Notes under the pieces: model-generated
What the model was told of the DNA's origin: nothing
What the model saw: the letters and a program-made list of their open reading frames with translations, nothing else
Database searches by the model: none
Assembly: GCF_051132615.1 (NCBI RefSeq)
Contig: NZ_CP152375.1
Span: forward strand, 1,116,001-1,180,000
Length of the DNA: 64,000 nt
From: G051132615 sp051132615
Lineage (GTDB): Bacteria > Pseudomonadota > Gammaproteobacteria > Burkholderiales > Neisseriaceae
Direction: 5' to 3'
Part shown: positions 21,905 through 29,768 of the stretch, piece by piece
Numbering within the stretch: the stretch's first letter is position 1
How the letters are laid out: each line of letters starts with the position of its first letter
Translations under genes and position numbers: made by a program

Positions 21905-22438
21905 ATGAAAAAATTACTTCTTTTTCCAATACTATTACTATTCTTGTCTCTTGCCCAAGCTGAATCATATTATTGTAAGGTTAATGACGTGATTGATGGC
22001 AATAACCTAATTTGTCAGAAAGATCATAGCAATAATATTAAAATAAAAATATGCCAAACCGAAGCACCAGAATTAACGCAACCATTTGGAGAAGAAGCAA
22101 AAAATTTTTTAACCGAATGGCTACTGAATAAAGAAGTTTATATACAAACATACAAAGAAACAGGAAACCAGACAGTTTATGCAAATGTTATTTTGGAAGG
22201 AAAAGTTTCCATTGATATTTCAATTGCATTACTGGAAATGGGATTGGCTTGGAACTCGCCTTTTTGTCATAGGGACGAGTTTGACAGTGAACAAACCCCC
22301 ATACATTTATATGATCAACCAAAAATATTTAAAAATAGCTTTTACCATCGTAAAGAGTCGCAAGCAAAAGAAAAAAAATTAGGTTTATGGTCTACATCAA
22401 ATCCTACTCCACCATGGAAATGGAGAAAACAAAAATAA
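21905..22438 (+). CDS. Exported SNase-like protein with altered active site
   Basis: The product has 177 residues. A signal peptide (ending SLAQA) precedes an SNase (thermonuclease) fold: CKVNDVIDGNNLICQ, KICQTEAPELTQPFGEEA, ALLEMGLAW, and a C-terminal KEKKLGLWS. The DAPE motif is TEAPE and the usual RYGR segment before the second strand group is QTVYANV, so the second catalytic Arg is missing. Nuclease activity is therefore doubtful. It begins 9 bases after the effector gene and may be a binding or immunity protein. Confidence 0.7.
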   Translation: MKKLLLFPILLLFLSLAQAESYYCKVNDVIDGNNLICQKDHSNNIKIKICQTEAPELTQPFGEEAKNFLTEWLLNKEVYIQTYKETGNQTVYANVILEGKVSIDISIALLEMGLAWNSPFCHRDEFDSEQTPIHLYDQPKIFKNSFYHRKESQAKEKKLGLWSTSNPTPPWKWRKQK

Positions 22439-22611
22439 TCAAACAAGCGAAATATTATTGATTGATCTAATATGTACATATATTAGTATTAAATTATCTT
22501 TGGTCATTTTTACTGTCTTTGATTTCAGAAAAATATTATTTTTTTCATGGTATTTTGAGGATAATGATTGTCATAAAAATATTCTATTTTCTTTTCATAA
22601 GCATTTATATA

Positions 22612-22666
22612 TTGCCAAACATCAAAAATTAGCGTAAATATTACAAAAATAATAGCTTGTTGCTAA
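22612..22666 (+). promoter_or_regulatory. Repressor promoter and autoregulatory operator
   Basis: TTGCCA (22612-22617), a 17-base spacer and TAAATA (22635-22640) form a probable promoter. TAGC-TTGTT-GCTAA (22653-22666) lies just before the repressor start. It shares TTAGCAA/GCTA arms with two sites at 23868-23907, so it is probably an operator for the repressor itself. Confidence 0.6.
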
Positions 22667-22669
22667 AAA

Positions 22670-23353
22670 ATGGACAAAAACATGAAAACTATTGCGGATA
22701 TTCGGCATTCAAATTTATTAAAACTGATTGATGAATATAAATCAGTGACCCACTTTGCCAATCATATGGGTAAATCATATGCGCAAATTAGCCAGTTAAA
22801 AAACAGATCCTTAAACTCTACAGGCAAAGGAAAACCCAGATCAGTTGGTGATGATTTGGCTAGGGAAATTGAACAAAAAACGGGAAAACCATATGGTTGG
22901 ATGGATATTTCACATGAGCCCAACATTCAGGAAATTGAAATAAAAAAAGGGCTTGTCCCTGTCATTTCTTGGGTAGCTGCTGGTAGCTGGTGCAATATAG
23001 AAGACCCTTTTCAACCAGGAGATGCTGATTTATGGTTACCCTGCCCAGTCAAACATAGCATCAACACTTTTGCACTGAGAGTAACAGGCTTGAGTATGTT
23101 TAATCCTTTAGGCAAACCATCATTTGAAGATGGCGATATTATTTTCGTTGACCCCCTTGCTGTTGCACTCAACAAATCCTGCGTGATTGTCAGAATAGAA
23201 GATGAAAAAGAGGCCACATTTAAACAACTAATTATAGAATCAGGCAAACGCTATCTCAAACCACTCAACCCCGATTGGCCTGATAAAATCATAGAGGTTC
23301 ATTCTGAAGCGACCATATGTGGTGTTGTTATTGGTAAATGGGTGGAAATGTGA
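22670..23353 (+). CDS. Phage CI/C2-type repressor with S24 (LexA-like) peptidase domain
   Basis: The product has 227 residues. An N-terminal helix-turn-helix (residues 10-75: VTHFANHMGKSYAQISQLKNRS) precedes an S24 domain. This has an Ala-Gly cleavage site in VISWVAAGSW, the catalytic Ser in VTGLSMFNP and the catalytic Lys in EATFKQLI. RecA-stimulated self-cleavage would relieve repression during SOS. The start is ATG 22670 or 22682; neither has a clear Shine-Dalgarno. Three sites with TTAGCAA/GCTAA arms flank the gene. No divergent cro-like gene is visible, so it is an orphan of a lost prophage or the controller of the block to its right. Confidence 0.92.
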   Translation: MDKNMKTIADIRHSNLLKLIDEYKSVTHFANHMGKSYAQISQLKNRSLNSTGKGKPRSVGDDLAREIEQKTGKPYGWMDISHEPNIQEIEIKKGLVPVISWVAAGSWCNIEDPFQPGDADLWLPCPVKHSINTFALRVTGLSMFNPLGKPSFEDGDIIFVDPLAVALNKSCVIVRIEDEKEATFKQLIIESGKRYLKPLNPDWPDKIIEVHSEATICGVVIGKWVEM

Positions 23354-23376
23354 CTATTTTTAACTAAGGAAAAAAA

Positions 23377-23757
23377 ATGAAAAACTTTATTTATTTATGC
23401 TCTTTGTTCTTATGCACGCCTGCAATTGCCGCTTCATATTATCAAACCTTGAATGATTGTGTTGTACGACAAATCACGCCGCAAGAAAAGGCTGTTGTCT
23501 TCAAAGTAGGTGTATTAGAAGCTATTGGCCCACAAATGGATCAAAGGCAGCTGTCTAAAATAAAGGCAACTGATTCAACCACAAAAGATTTAGAAGGTAT
23601 TGTTTATAAACTACTGATGAGATGTGAAAACGAAGCTAAAAATGTTCTTTTGTATGAAAAAGAAGCAGATATGGGTAAATTAGGAGAAAATCTGATGTAT
23701 TCTATTTTTTTAGAAATCGCAACCAACCCAAATCTCGAATCACTCTTCAAAAAATAA
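23377..23757 (+). CDS. 126-residue exported protein, function unknown
   Basis: A signal peptide (MKNFIYLCSLFLCTPAIA, cut before ASYY) precedes a helical domain with two Cys (LNDCVVRQ, LMRCENE) that may bond. It follows the repressor by 23 bases with AAGGAAA in front, so it is probably in the lysogenically expressed transcript and may be a conversion gene. No family was recognised. Confidence 0.65.
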   Translation: MKNFIYLCSLFLCTPAIAASYYQTLNDCVVRQITPQEKAVVFKVGVLEAIGPQMDQRQLSKIKATDSTTKDLEGIVYKLLMRCENEAKNVLLYEKEADMGKLGENLMYSIFLEIATNPNLESLFKK

Positions 23758-23778
23758 TCAATAAAAATAATTAGTTAA

Positions 23779-23803
23779 AGCCCCAAACATAGGGGCTATT
23801 TTT
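23779..23803 (+). terminator. Terminator of the repressor transcript
   Basis: AGCCCC/GGGGCT with a 7-base loop is followed by a T-rich run. It ends the repressor and exported-protein unit. Confidence 0.8.
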
Positions 23804-23867
23804 ATGCTTATTTGAGACAAATTTAATTCTTTTTTAAATCATTGCATTATCCAATTTCACGCAAACG

Positions 23868-23910
23868 TTAGCAATTTGCTATTGATATTTACTTAGCAAT
23901 ACGCTAATAT
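23868..23910 (+). promoter_or_regulatory. Promoter covered by two repressor-type operators
   Basis: TTGATA (23882-23887), 17 bases and TAATAT (23905-23910) form a strong sigma-70 promoter. TTAGCAATTTGCTA (23868-23881) abuts the -35, and TTAGC-AATAC-GCTAA (23893-23907) covers the spacer and -10. Both match the site ahead of the S24 repressor, so this is a likely repressed promoter for the genes from 24068. Confidence 0.75.
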
Positions 23911-23924
23911 AGCACCTATACCGC

Positions 23925-23994
23925 AACAACATCTCTTCTCTAGTAAGGTTATTCTCTTTGAGGTGCAAAGTGAGAGTCATATTAGGATGTTGTT
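23925..23994 (+). ncRNA. Structured leader or small RNA (copy B)
   Basis: AACAACATC (23925-23933) and GATGTTGTT (23986-23994) form a 9-bp closing stem. Inside is CTTTG-AGGTG-CAAAG followed by TGAGAG. The core CAAAGTGAGAG parallels GGAAGTGAGAG of the leader at 12531-12592. It begins about 8 bases after the expected transcription start of the promoter at 23882. A weak terminator-like stem follows near 24023-24050. Confidence 0.5.
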
Positions 23995-24067
23995 CATGCA
24001 TGATCTTTAAAAAATTAGTCTTTGCTTATGCTTTATCAAGCAGCAATTTTTATTGAGAGGAAAAACC

Positions 24068-24142
24068 ATGAGTAACAAATTATTTATGCTGATGTTTTGT
24101 CTTATTAGGCTGATTAGTGGCTGTGCTATTTACTATAGGTAA
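24068..24142 (+). CDS. 24-residue lipoprotein-like peptide
   Basis: GAGAGGAAAAACC precedes the ATG of MSNKLFMLMFCLIRLISGCA and on to YYR. It is a signal-sequence-like peptide with a possible lipobox (LISGC). It may be a lysis peptide, a leader or a truncated lipoprotein. The stop is 4 bases before the next lipoprotein start. Confidence 0.5.
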   Translation: MSNKLFMLMFCLIRLISGCAIYYR

Positions 24143-24146
24143 TGTG

Positions 24147-24431
24147 ATGAAACCAATACTTATAATAACCATTATTACCATGCTATTTGGTTGTACCACC
24201 ATGAATTCGTCTTCTTATGATCTTGGTCCTAGAACAGAAATTGTGATTAATTATAATTACGCTCCTTCTGGATTTGGCCCAGGTAATGACAGCAACCAAA
24301 ATAGCTCACCTAAAACAGACACTATTAAACAAACCAATACTGAGGAAAAAAATCAAACAAAATCAAAAAATACTCATCATGAATTAATCGTAGCTCCTTT
24401 ACCAAAAATGAAATTAAATAACCATTCTTAA
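24147..24431 (+). CDS. 94-residue lipoprotein, function unknown
   Basis: I chose the ATG at 24147 because it directly precedes a signal sequence with lipobox (TMLFGC); an upstream frame start at 24117 lies inside the previous peptide. The mature part is low-complexity, rich in Asn, Ser, Thr and Lys (GPGNDSNQNSSPKTDTIKQT). No family was recognised. Confidence 0.6.
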   Translation: MKPILIITIITMLFGCTTMNSSSYDLGPRTEIVINYNYAPSGFGPGNDSNQNSSPKTDTIKQTNTEEKNQTKSKNTHHELIVAPLPKMKLNNHS

Positions 24432-24460
24432 AAGAAAGGATATTACAAAGGATGATTAAT

Positions 24461-24592
24461 ATGAAAAAAGAAATACGTTGTACGCAATGCGATAAAAAAT
24501 TATGTGTATTAAACAGACACATCTATGTTGAATTAGATATTAAATGTTCACGTTGTGGCTATTTAAACCAACTGTCACTGAAACATCAGTGA
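24461..24592 (+). CDS. Com-like zinc-finger protein (Mu Com family), copy 2
   Basis: The product has 43 residues. MKKEIRCTQCDKKLCVL and LDIKCSRCGYLNQLS give the same two CxxC pairs as the copy at 12597-12773. AAAGGA stands about 10 bases upstream. Mu Com is an RNA-binding translational activator of mom; no mom-like gene follows here, but the gene at 24669 does. A role in translational control is inferred from the family. Confidence 0.75.
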   Translation: MKKEIRCTQCDKKLCVLNRHIYVELDIKCSRCGYLNQLSLKHQ

Positions 24593-24668
24593 TTTTTATC
24601 AGAGCCCCTTTGAGAGCCATTTTTAAAACCTTCCTGTTAAGGAAAAATAATTTAAGAAAGGTATGAAG

Positions 24669-25328
24669 ATGGATACTCAATTAATTATAGAAGCTTTAGA
24701 AAACCATGGGGTTATTCCAGATAATAAATATTTTGATAACCCTACTATTCAGGAGCGAACTTTTAATTTCGTGTACTCCCCAGATAAAAACACGATTGCA
24801 TTTGATAAATTGTCATTTCAGGTCAAGGGACAAGCAAACTATACCAATATCCGTGACCGCGGAAATTTAACCATTCACTTAAATGATGGTCATGGTGCAG
24901 TTAATATCAGTAGAGGAGCCTCAGATTCACCTTCGATGAAAAAAATTCATTCTGAATTAAAAGATAGGGGTATTTCTATTCAAGAACTCTATAAACAATT
25001 CTATTTAATAAAAGAGTCAGACAAATTCACCGAAGAAGAAAAATCTGTTCTTTTACACAGAAATTATACTGACGAGACAAAAATCATCAAATACGAAATA
25101 CAAAATTCTGCGAATGGCTTTGTAAAGGAATTATATTTAATTAAAGACCTCGGTGATTATTACAAACATCATCACATTATCGCCTTTATGACAGATCAAA
25201 CATACTATGATGATTACTCAGTATTTTATAATCAAAAAGATGTTGTGATGGTTATTGAACCATTAGATGGTAGAGATGATGCTGCTGAGGAAATAGTACA
25301 AAGCATTCAAACTGGGCGAGGATGGTAA
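24669..25328 (+). CDS. 219-residue protein after com, function unknown
   Basis: I chose the ATG at 24669, giving MDTQLIIEALENHGVIPDNKY; it has AAGG 7 bases upstream, whereas the ATG at 24663 is too close. The protein is soluble, with a central beta-rich part (FNFVYSPDKNTIAFDKLSF, NLTIHLNDGHGAVNISRG) and a helical C-terminus. I do not recognise the family. As the gene after com it is a candidate target for Com-type translational activation. A terminator follows at 25361. Confidence 0.65.
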   Translation: MDTQLIIEALENHGVIPDNKYFDNPTIQERTFNFVYSPDKNTIAFDKLSFQVKGQANYTNIRDRGNLTIHLNDGHGAVNISRGASDSPSMKKIHSELKDRGISIQELYKQFYLIKESDKFTEEEKSVLLHRNYTDETKIIKYEIQNSANGFVKELYLIKDLGDYYKHHHIIAFMTDQTYYDDYSVFYNQKDVVMVIEPLDGRDDAAEEIVQSIQTGRGW

Positions 25329-25360
25329 TAATCATTTAAACCAGAGTAACTTTTAAATAG

Positions 25361-25392
25361 ATAGGCTAGGTGGCAACTAGCCTATTTTTTAA
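25361..25392 (+). terminator. Terminator after the com-linked gene
   Basis: ATAGGCTAG/CTAGCCTAT with loop GTGGCAA is followed by T6. Confidence 0.85.
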
Positions 25393-25471
25393 TGGTATAA
25401 ATTTTACTGCAAGCATAAGTAACAAATCAAACCATCATACAAAAATAAGAAAGGAGGAGATCGTCTTTTTT

Positions 25472-25510
25472 ATGGCTTTATATATTGTGAAAAAATCTAG
25501 AACCTTATAA
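25472..25510 (+). CDS. 12-residue ORF ahead of the holin (leader?)
   Basis: AAAGGAGGAGAT stands upstream of MALYIVKKSRTL. The ribosome-binding site is strong but about 11 bases away. It may be a leader for the holin gene 28 bases downstream. Confidence 0.25.
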   Translation: MALYIVKKSRTL

Positions 25511-25538
25511 AAAAATATAACTAAGGAGAAAAATCGAT

Positions 25539-25811
25539 ATGCAAGAACACGAAAAAACAATGGTATATTTAGGATTAGTAGGTGCTTTTATTGCTTTAGG
25601 AAAATTACTCAAAAATGGAGAAGAATTAACCATTAGATTAATATTTGGCCGAATGATCACAGGTGCAGCGGTTAGTTTAGTTGCAGGTATTGGTCTCATT
25701 CAAATTCCCAATATGCCCCAATTGGCTATTATAGGTTTTGCCGCAGCTTTAGGGATTTTAGGTGATCAATTTTTAGAATTATGGTTAAAAGATAGATTGA
25801 AGAAAAAATAA
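25539..25811 (+). CDS. Phage holin-like membrane protein
   Basis: The product has 90 residues with three hydrophobic segments (VYLGLVGAFIALGKLL, GRMITGAAVSLVAGIGLIQI, LAIIGFAAALGILGDQFLELW) and a charged tail (KDRLKKK). The pattern LGKLLKNGEELTIRLIFGR matches a holin family of proteobacterial prophages. Holins open the inner membrane at lysis. AAGGAG lies 10 bases upstream. No endolysin is next to it; the lysis genes at 13218 belong to another remnant. Confidence 0.75.
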   Translation: MQEHEKTMVYLGLVGAFIALGKLLKNGEELTIRLIFGRMITGAAVSLVAGIGLIQIPNMPQLAIIGFAAALGILGDQFLELWLKDRLKKK

Positions 25812-26009
25812 GTTATCTTTTGCTTAAAGAAACAAATTTAATTGTGGGGAACCTTATATCAGTATGAATCAGCAAATGCATTGAATATAAAATCTATTTT
25901 ATGATTTCACTGAACAAGGTAAACACTGTAGCCAGTACAAATCAACTTTGTTTTATGTTACCCTCACTTATCTTAAATCAAATACTTTATCAATGTACTG
26001 AATCTCTTT

Positions 26010-26591
26010 ATGAAAAACATTTTCTTATTTTTAATTTGCCTTGCATTTTCCTCCACATCTATTCTTAGTCATGCACAAACAAATAATCAACAACGTCCAA
26101 CCAACTGGGCTACACCGATGACTCACAAAATAGGGAATCTACATCAAATTACACCAAACCTTTACCGAAGCGAACAGCCTTTAGCGGAAGACTTAAATAT
26201 TTTAAAAGAATTAAATATTAAAACTATTGTGAATCTTCGAAGTAGAAATAAAGATAAAAGGGAGTTATCACAAACAGACCTAAACTTGGTACATATTCCT
26301 ATTAGAACTTGGGCTATTAAAGAACAACAAATTGCAGATGCACTATGGGCAATTGAACAAGGGCAAAAACAAGGTTCTGTTTTATTACACTGCTATCATG
26401 GTTCAGATAGAACAGGGCTGGTTTCTGCTATGTATCGTATTATTTATCAAGACTGGTCTATTGAACAAGCCAAGCAAGAAATGAAACAAGGCGGTTATGG
26501 ATTTCATAGTATTTGGATTAATATTGAAGATTTTTTTACACCAGAACATGTTAACAACATTAAAATGCTATTAAAAGAAAAACAAACATAA
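26010..26591 (+). CDS. Exported dual-specificity phosphatase-like protein
   Basis: The product has 193 residues. A signal peptide (ending LSHAQ) precedes a cyclin-like DSP domain: GNLHQITPNLYRSEQPLAEDL, IKTIVNLRSRNKD, and the P-loop HCYHGSDRTGLV with catalytic Cys and Arg. Periplasmic phosphatases of this type remove phosphate from proteins or inositol phosphates. It ends 14 bases from the convergent holA and marks the edge of the core chromosome. No neighbour hints at its substrate. Confidence 0.85.
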   Translation: MKNIFLFLICLAFSSTSILSHAQTNNQQRPTNWATPMTHKIGNLHQITPNLYRSEQPLAEDLNILKELNIKTIVNLRSRNKDKRELSQTDLNLVHIPIRTWAIKEQQIADALWAIEQGQKQGSVLLHCYHGSDRTGLVSAMYRIIYQDWSIEQAKQEMKQGGYGFHSIWINIEDFFTPEHVNNIKMLLKEKQT

Positions 26592-26605
26592 TGCTTATTT
26601 TATTT

Positions 26606-27631
26606 TTATTGATTTAGACGATATTCTGAGGATAACATAAACAAAACATTTTTCACTTCTTCCCAAGCATTTCCTGCTTGTGCCCCCTTAATTTGTCGAT
26701 CAATTTTTGCGCATAATTGCAATGCGGATAACAGTTTTTTTGTACCTATGCGTTTTAAAGCCAAAGGAGCCAATGTTTTTTTTGCCCCCCATAAACGCAA
26801 AACGGGCGCTAATGTATTAATATTTTTACCTTGTGCCATACCTGCTCTTAATTTTAACAAAGCACGTATATCTTCAGTTAACGCCCACAATAATAATACG
26901 GGCGCATCAGCATCCTGCTCTAAACCAGCAATTAATAAATTTACTCGGTTTAAATCTGCACTCATCCACGCCTCTGCCAACTGAAAAACATCAAAACGAG
27001 CAACCTGCGCAATACTGTACTGAATATCCTCTAATGTTAATGTGCTTCCTTCAGGGAAAAGTAAAGTCAATTTATCAATTTCCTGTTTGGCAGCTAATAA
27101 ATTACCTTCTACCCGCTCTGAAAACAGTGTTAATGCATCTTCTGCAATAGATAATTTATGATGATTTAAACGGATTTTTAGCCAATTTGGTAAAGCTTCT
27201 TTAGTCACCGCTTTATTTTCTACTACCACCCCTTGCTTGGATAAGGCTATGAACCATTTACTTTGTAATTGGGTACGTTCTAATTTAGGCAACACGATCA
27301 CAATTGTTGTGTCTTCAGGAATAGCGTTTGCTAGCTGCTGTAAAGCCTCACTGCCTTCATTACCAGGTTTACCAGTTGGAATATGCACTTCAAGCAATTT
27401 TTTATCAGAAAACAGGCTCATACTGGCCATACTGTCTAATAGGTCACGCCAACTAAAGTGATTATCGACTACATGATTTTCTCTTTCGAAAAATCCTTGT
27501 TGTTTAGCTGCGGCTCTAAGCACATCAATCGTTTCAAGATTTAATAACTCTTCCTCACCATGGATGAGATATAAAGATTGTAAAGGCTCTATATTTTTAG
27601 CAAGCACACCTTGTATGATTTGGTTAGCCAT
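26606..27631 (-). CDS. holA: DNA polymerase III subunit delta
   Basis: The product has 341 residues from the ATG at 27631 (MANQIIQGVLAKN), the usual length of HolA. The pattern LQSLYLIHGEEELLNLE near the start and FDVFQLAEAWMSADLNRV in the middle are typical. HolA is the clamp-loader wrench that opens the beta clamp. The gene follows lptE, as in many betaproteobacteria, and closes the gatC-A-B-lptE-holA run. Confidence 0.95.
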   Translation of the reverse strand: MANQIIQGVLAKNIEPLQSLYLIHGEEELLNLETIDVLRAAAKQQGFFERENHVVDNHFSWRDLLDSMASMSLFSDKKLLEVHIPTGKPGNEGSEALQQLANAIPEDTTIVIVLPKLERTQLQSKWFIALSKQGVVVENKAVTKEALPNWLKIRLNHHKLSIAEDALTLFSERVEGNLLAAKQEIDKLTLLFPEGSTLTLEDIQYSIAQVARFDVFQLAEAWMSADLNRVNLLIAGLEQDADAPVLLLWALTEDIRALLKLRAGMAQGKNINTLAPVLRLWGAKKTLAPLALKRIGTKKLLSALQLCAKIDRQIKGAQAGNAWEEVKNVLFMLSSEYRLNQ

Positions 27632-27649
27632 ATTTAACCACAATCTGAT

Positions 27650-28252
27650 CTATTTGTTTTTGGAAGATTTTGTACGGCTCTTTGCTGTACTATTCTGTTT
27701 TTTTGGGGTATTTTCTGAAGAGGTTTCAGTTTTTTCTTGCACTGCAGGCTCTTCTGCTTGAAGTTGAGTAGGTCTTAAATGTGCCAAGCGACGCATAATT
27801 TGATCAGCTGCTTCACTACGCATATCCTGCCAAAGCATTTGCTCTTCTTCTGCCTTCCCTAATACTTGATTATCTGAATATGTATAGGTTCTACGTACGA
27901 ACACATCCATTGGTTCACCATACGGCACACCTTTGGTCAGTAATTGTGCCTTAACTCTTAATGTCAGCAAATACTCATTAACATTACCACCACGATTGAT
28001 CATTAAAATATCTTTTTGTGTTTGCTCATCAGATACTTTTAATACTGCCTCTGCCTCCTTGGCATTTTCTACCAAGGTAATACGTGGTTCTCGTTTAATC
28101 ACTGTGCGTAAACTTGCTGCCAAACTGGTGCTGTCTTCAAGCAATACGGATTGAAAAGGGAAAGGGGGTAAATTACTCCCTAAGCCCCTTAACTGAAAAC
28201 CGCAGGCGCTCAAAACCAAAACCAGCATACAAACAAATAAACGCTTTAACAT
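27650..28252 (-). CDS. lptE: LPS-assembly lipoprotein LptE
   Basis: The product has 200 residues. The signal peptide ends in a lipobox (VLSAC) directly followed by GFQLRG, the LptE signature. LptE plugs the LptD barrel and helps insert lipopolysaccharide into the outer membrane. The C-terminal 35 residues are a Lys/Thr/Ser-rich tail without structure. It lies between gatB and holA, and its stop is 18 bases before the holA start. Confidence 0.93.
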   Translation of the reverse strand: MLKRLFVCMLVLVLSACGFQLRGLGSNLPPFPFQSVLLEDSTSLAASLRTVIKREPRITLVENAKEAEAVLKVSDEQTQKDILMINRGGNVNEYLLTLRVKAQLLTKGVPYGEPMDVFVRRTYTYSDNQVLGKAEEEQMLWQDMRSEAADQIMRRLAHLRPTQLQAEEPAVQEKTETSSENTPKKQNSTAKSRTKSSKNK

Positions 28253-28280
28253 GATATTCTATTTCCTCTAAATTCAAATT

Positions 28281-29711
28281 TTATGCCAGTTTTGCTTTCA
28301 TCAACTCTTGTACCTGAGCAGGATTCGCTTTACCTTTTGATGCTTTCATTACTTGCCCAACCAAGGCATTTAAGGCTTTTTCTTTACCTGCTTTAAATTC
28401 TTCCACTGATTTAGGGTTTGCTGCCAATACTTCATCAATCATCGCTTCAATTGCGCCTGTATCTGTTATTTGTTGCAAACCATCACGTTCAATAATGGCT
28501 AAAGCGGTTAAATCACTTGACCACATTGTTTCAAATACTTGTTTGGCTAATTTACTGGATAAGGTATTGTCTGCAATTTTATCAATTAGACCAGCCAATC
28601 GTTCTACATTAATTGGGCTGTCTTTTAGGGTTAAACCCGCTTTATTTAAGCTGGCAGATAATTCGCCATTGATCCAGTTTGCAGCCAACTTACCTTGTTT
28701 GGTCTGAGTGGCTAATGCTTCAAAATATACAGCTTGCTCTAAACTGCTGGTTAATAAGCTAGCATCATATTCTGATACACCATATTCTGTCACAAAACGT
28801 TTGGCCATAGCAGCAGGAAGCTCTGGCATATTGCGGGAAACTTCGTCAATTTGCTCTTGTGAAATGTGCATAGGTAATAAGTCTGGATCAGGGAAATAGC
28901 GATAATCATGCGCATCTTCTTTAGAGCGCATTGCTTTTGTTTCACCTGTGTCGGGATTAAATAGCCGTGTTTCTTGAATGACTTTACCACCATCTTCAAT
29001 CAATTCGATTTGCCGATTCACTTCATATAAAATCGCAGCTTCCAAGAAACGGAAAGAGTTCAGGTTTTTAATTTCACAACGGGTGCCAAATTCAGTTGTG
29101 CCTAATGGTCGAACTGATACATTGGCATCAACCCTAAACGAACCTTCTGCCATATTGCCATCACAAATATCCAACCATGTCACTAAGGTATGCAAGGCTT
29201 TTGCATAAGCAACCGCTTCAGCGGCAGAACGCATATCTGGTTCAGAAACCACTTCAAGCAATGGTGTGCCTGCACGATTTAAGTCAATTCCAGATACGCC
29301 AACCATACCTTCATGCACAGATTTACCCGCATCTTCTTCTAAATGCGCACGAGTCACACGAATGGTTTTTTGTTCACTCTCACTCAGTTTGATAGCCAAC
29401 TGACCATGTTCAACAATAGGCAATTCCATTTGACTGATTTGGTAGCCTTTAGGCAAATCTGGATAAAAATAGTTTTTACGTGCAAATACATTTTTTTTAT
29501 TGATTGTTGCACCCAAAGCCAAACCCAATTTAATTGACCGCTCAACCACACCTTTGTTTAAAACGGGCAGCACTCCAGGAAAAGCCAGCTCAACAATAGA
29601 AGCATGTGCATTAGGTTCGGCACCAAAAGCTGTAGAGGCTCCGGAAAAAATCTTTGATTTTGTGTTTAACTGAACATGAACTTCTAGTCCAATGACGACT
29701 TCCCAACTCAT
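28281..29711 (-). CDS. gatB: Asp-tRNA(Asn)/Glu-tRNA(Gln) amidotransferase subunit B
   Basis: The product has 476 residues, the normal GatB length. It opens WEVVIGLEVHVQLNTKSKIFSG and contains the kinase-domain pattern (FYPDLPKGYQISQ, SFRVDANVSVRP, GTRCEIKNLNSF) and a C-terminal YqeY-like tail (VGQVMKASKGKANPAQVQEL) that binds the tRNA. GatB activates the misacylated tRNA with ATP in the GatCAB complex. Divergence and truncation are not seen. Confidence 0.97.
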   Translation of the reverse strand: MSWEVVIGLEVHVQLNTKSKIFSGASTAFGAEPNAHASIVELAFPGVLPVLNKGVVERSIKLGLALGATINKKNVFARKNYFYPDLPKGYQISQMELPIVEHGQLAIKLSESEQKTIRVTRAHLEEDAGKSVHEGMVGVSGIDLNRAGTPLLEVVSEPDMRSAAEAVAYAKALHTLVTWLDICDGNMAEGSFRVDANVSVRPLGTTEFGTRCEIKNLNSFRFLEAAILYEVNRQIELIEDGGKVIQETRLFNPDTGETKAMRSKEDAHDYRYFPDPDLLPMHISQEQIDEVSRNMPELPAAMAKRFVTEYGVSEYDASLLTSSLEQAVYFEALATQTKQGKLAANWINGELSASLNKAGLTLKDSPINVERLAGLIDKIADNTLSSKLAKQVFETMWSSDLTALAIIERDGLQQITDTGAIEAMIDEVLAANPKSVEEFKAGKEKALNALVGQVMKASKGKANPAQVQELMKAKLA

Positions 29712-29768
29712 AACAATTGCCTTTTTATTGTGGTGGCTTTTTTGCCAAATATATTGATTAATCTTAAG

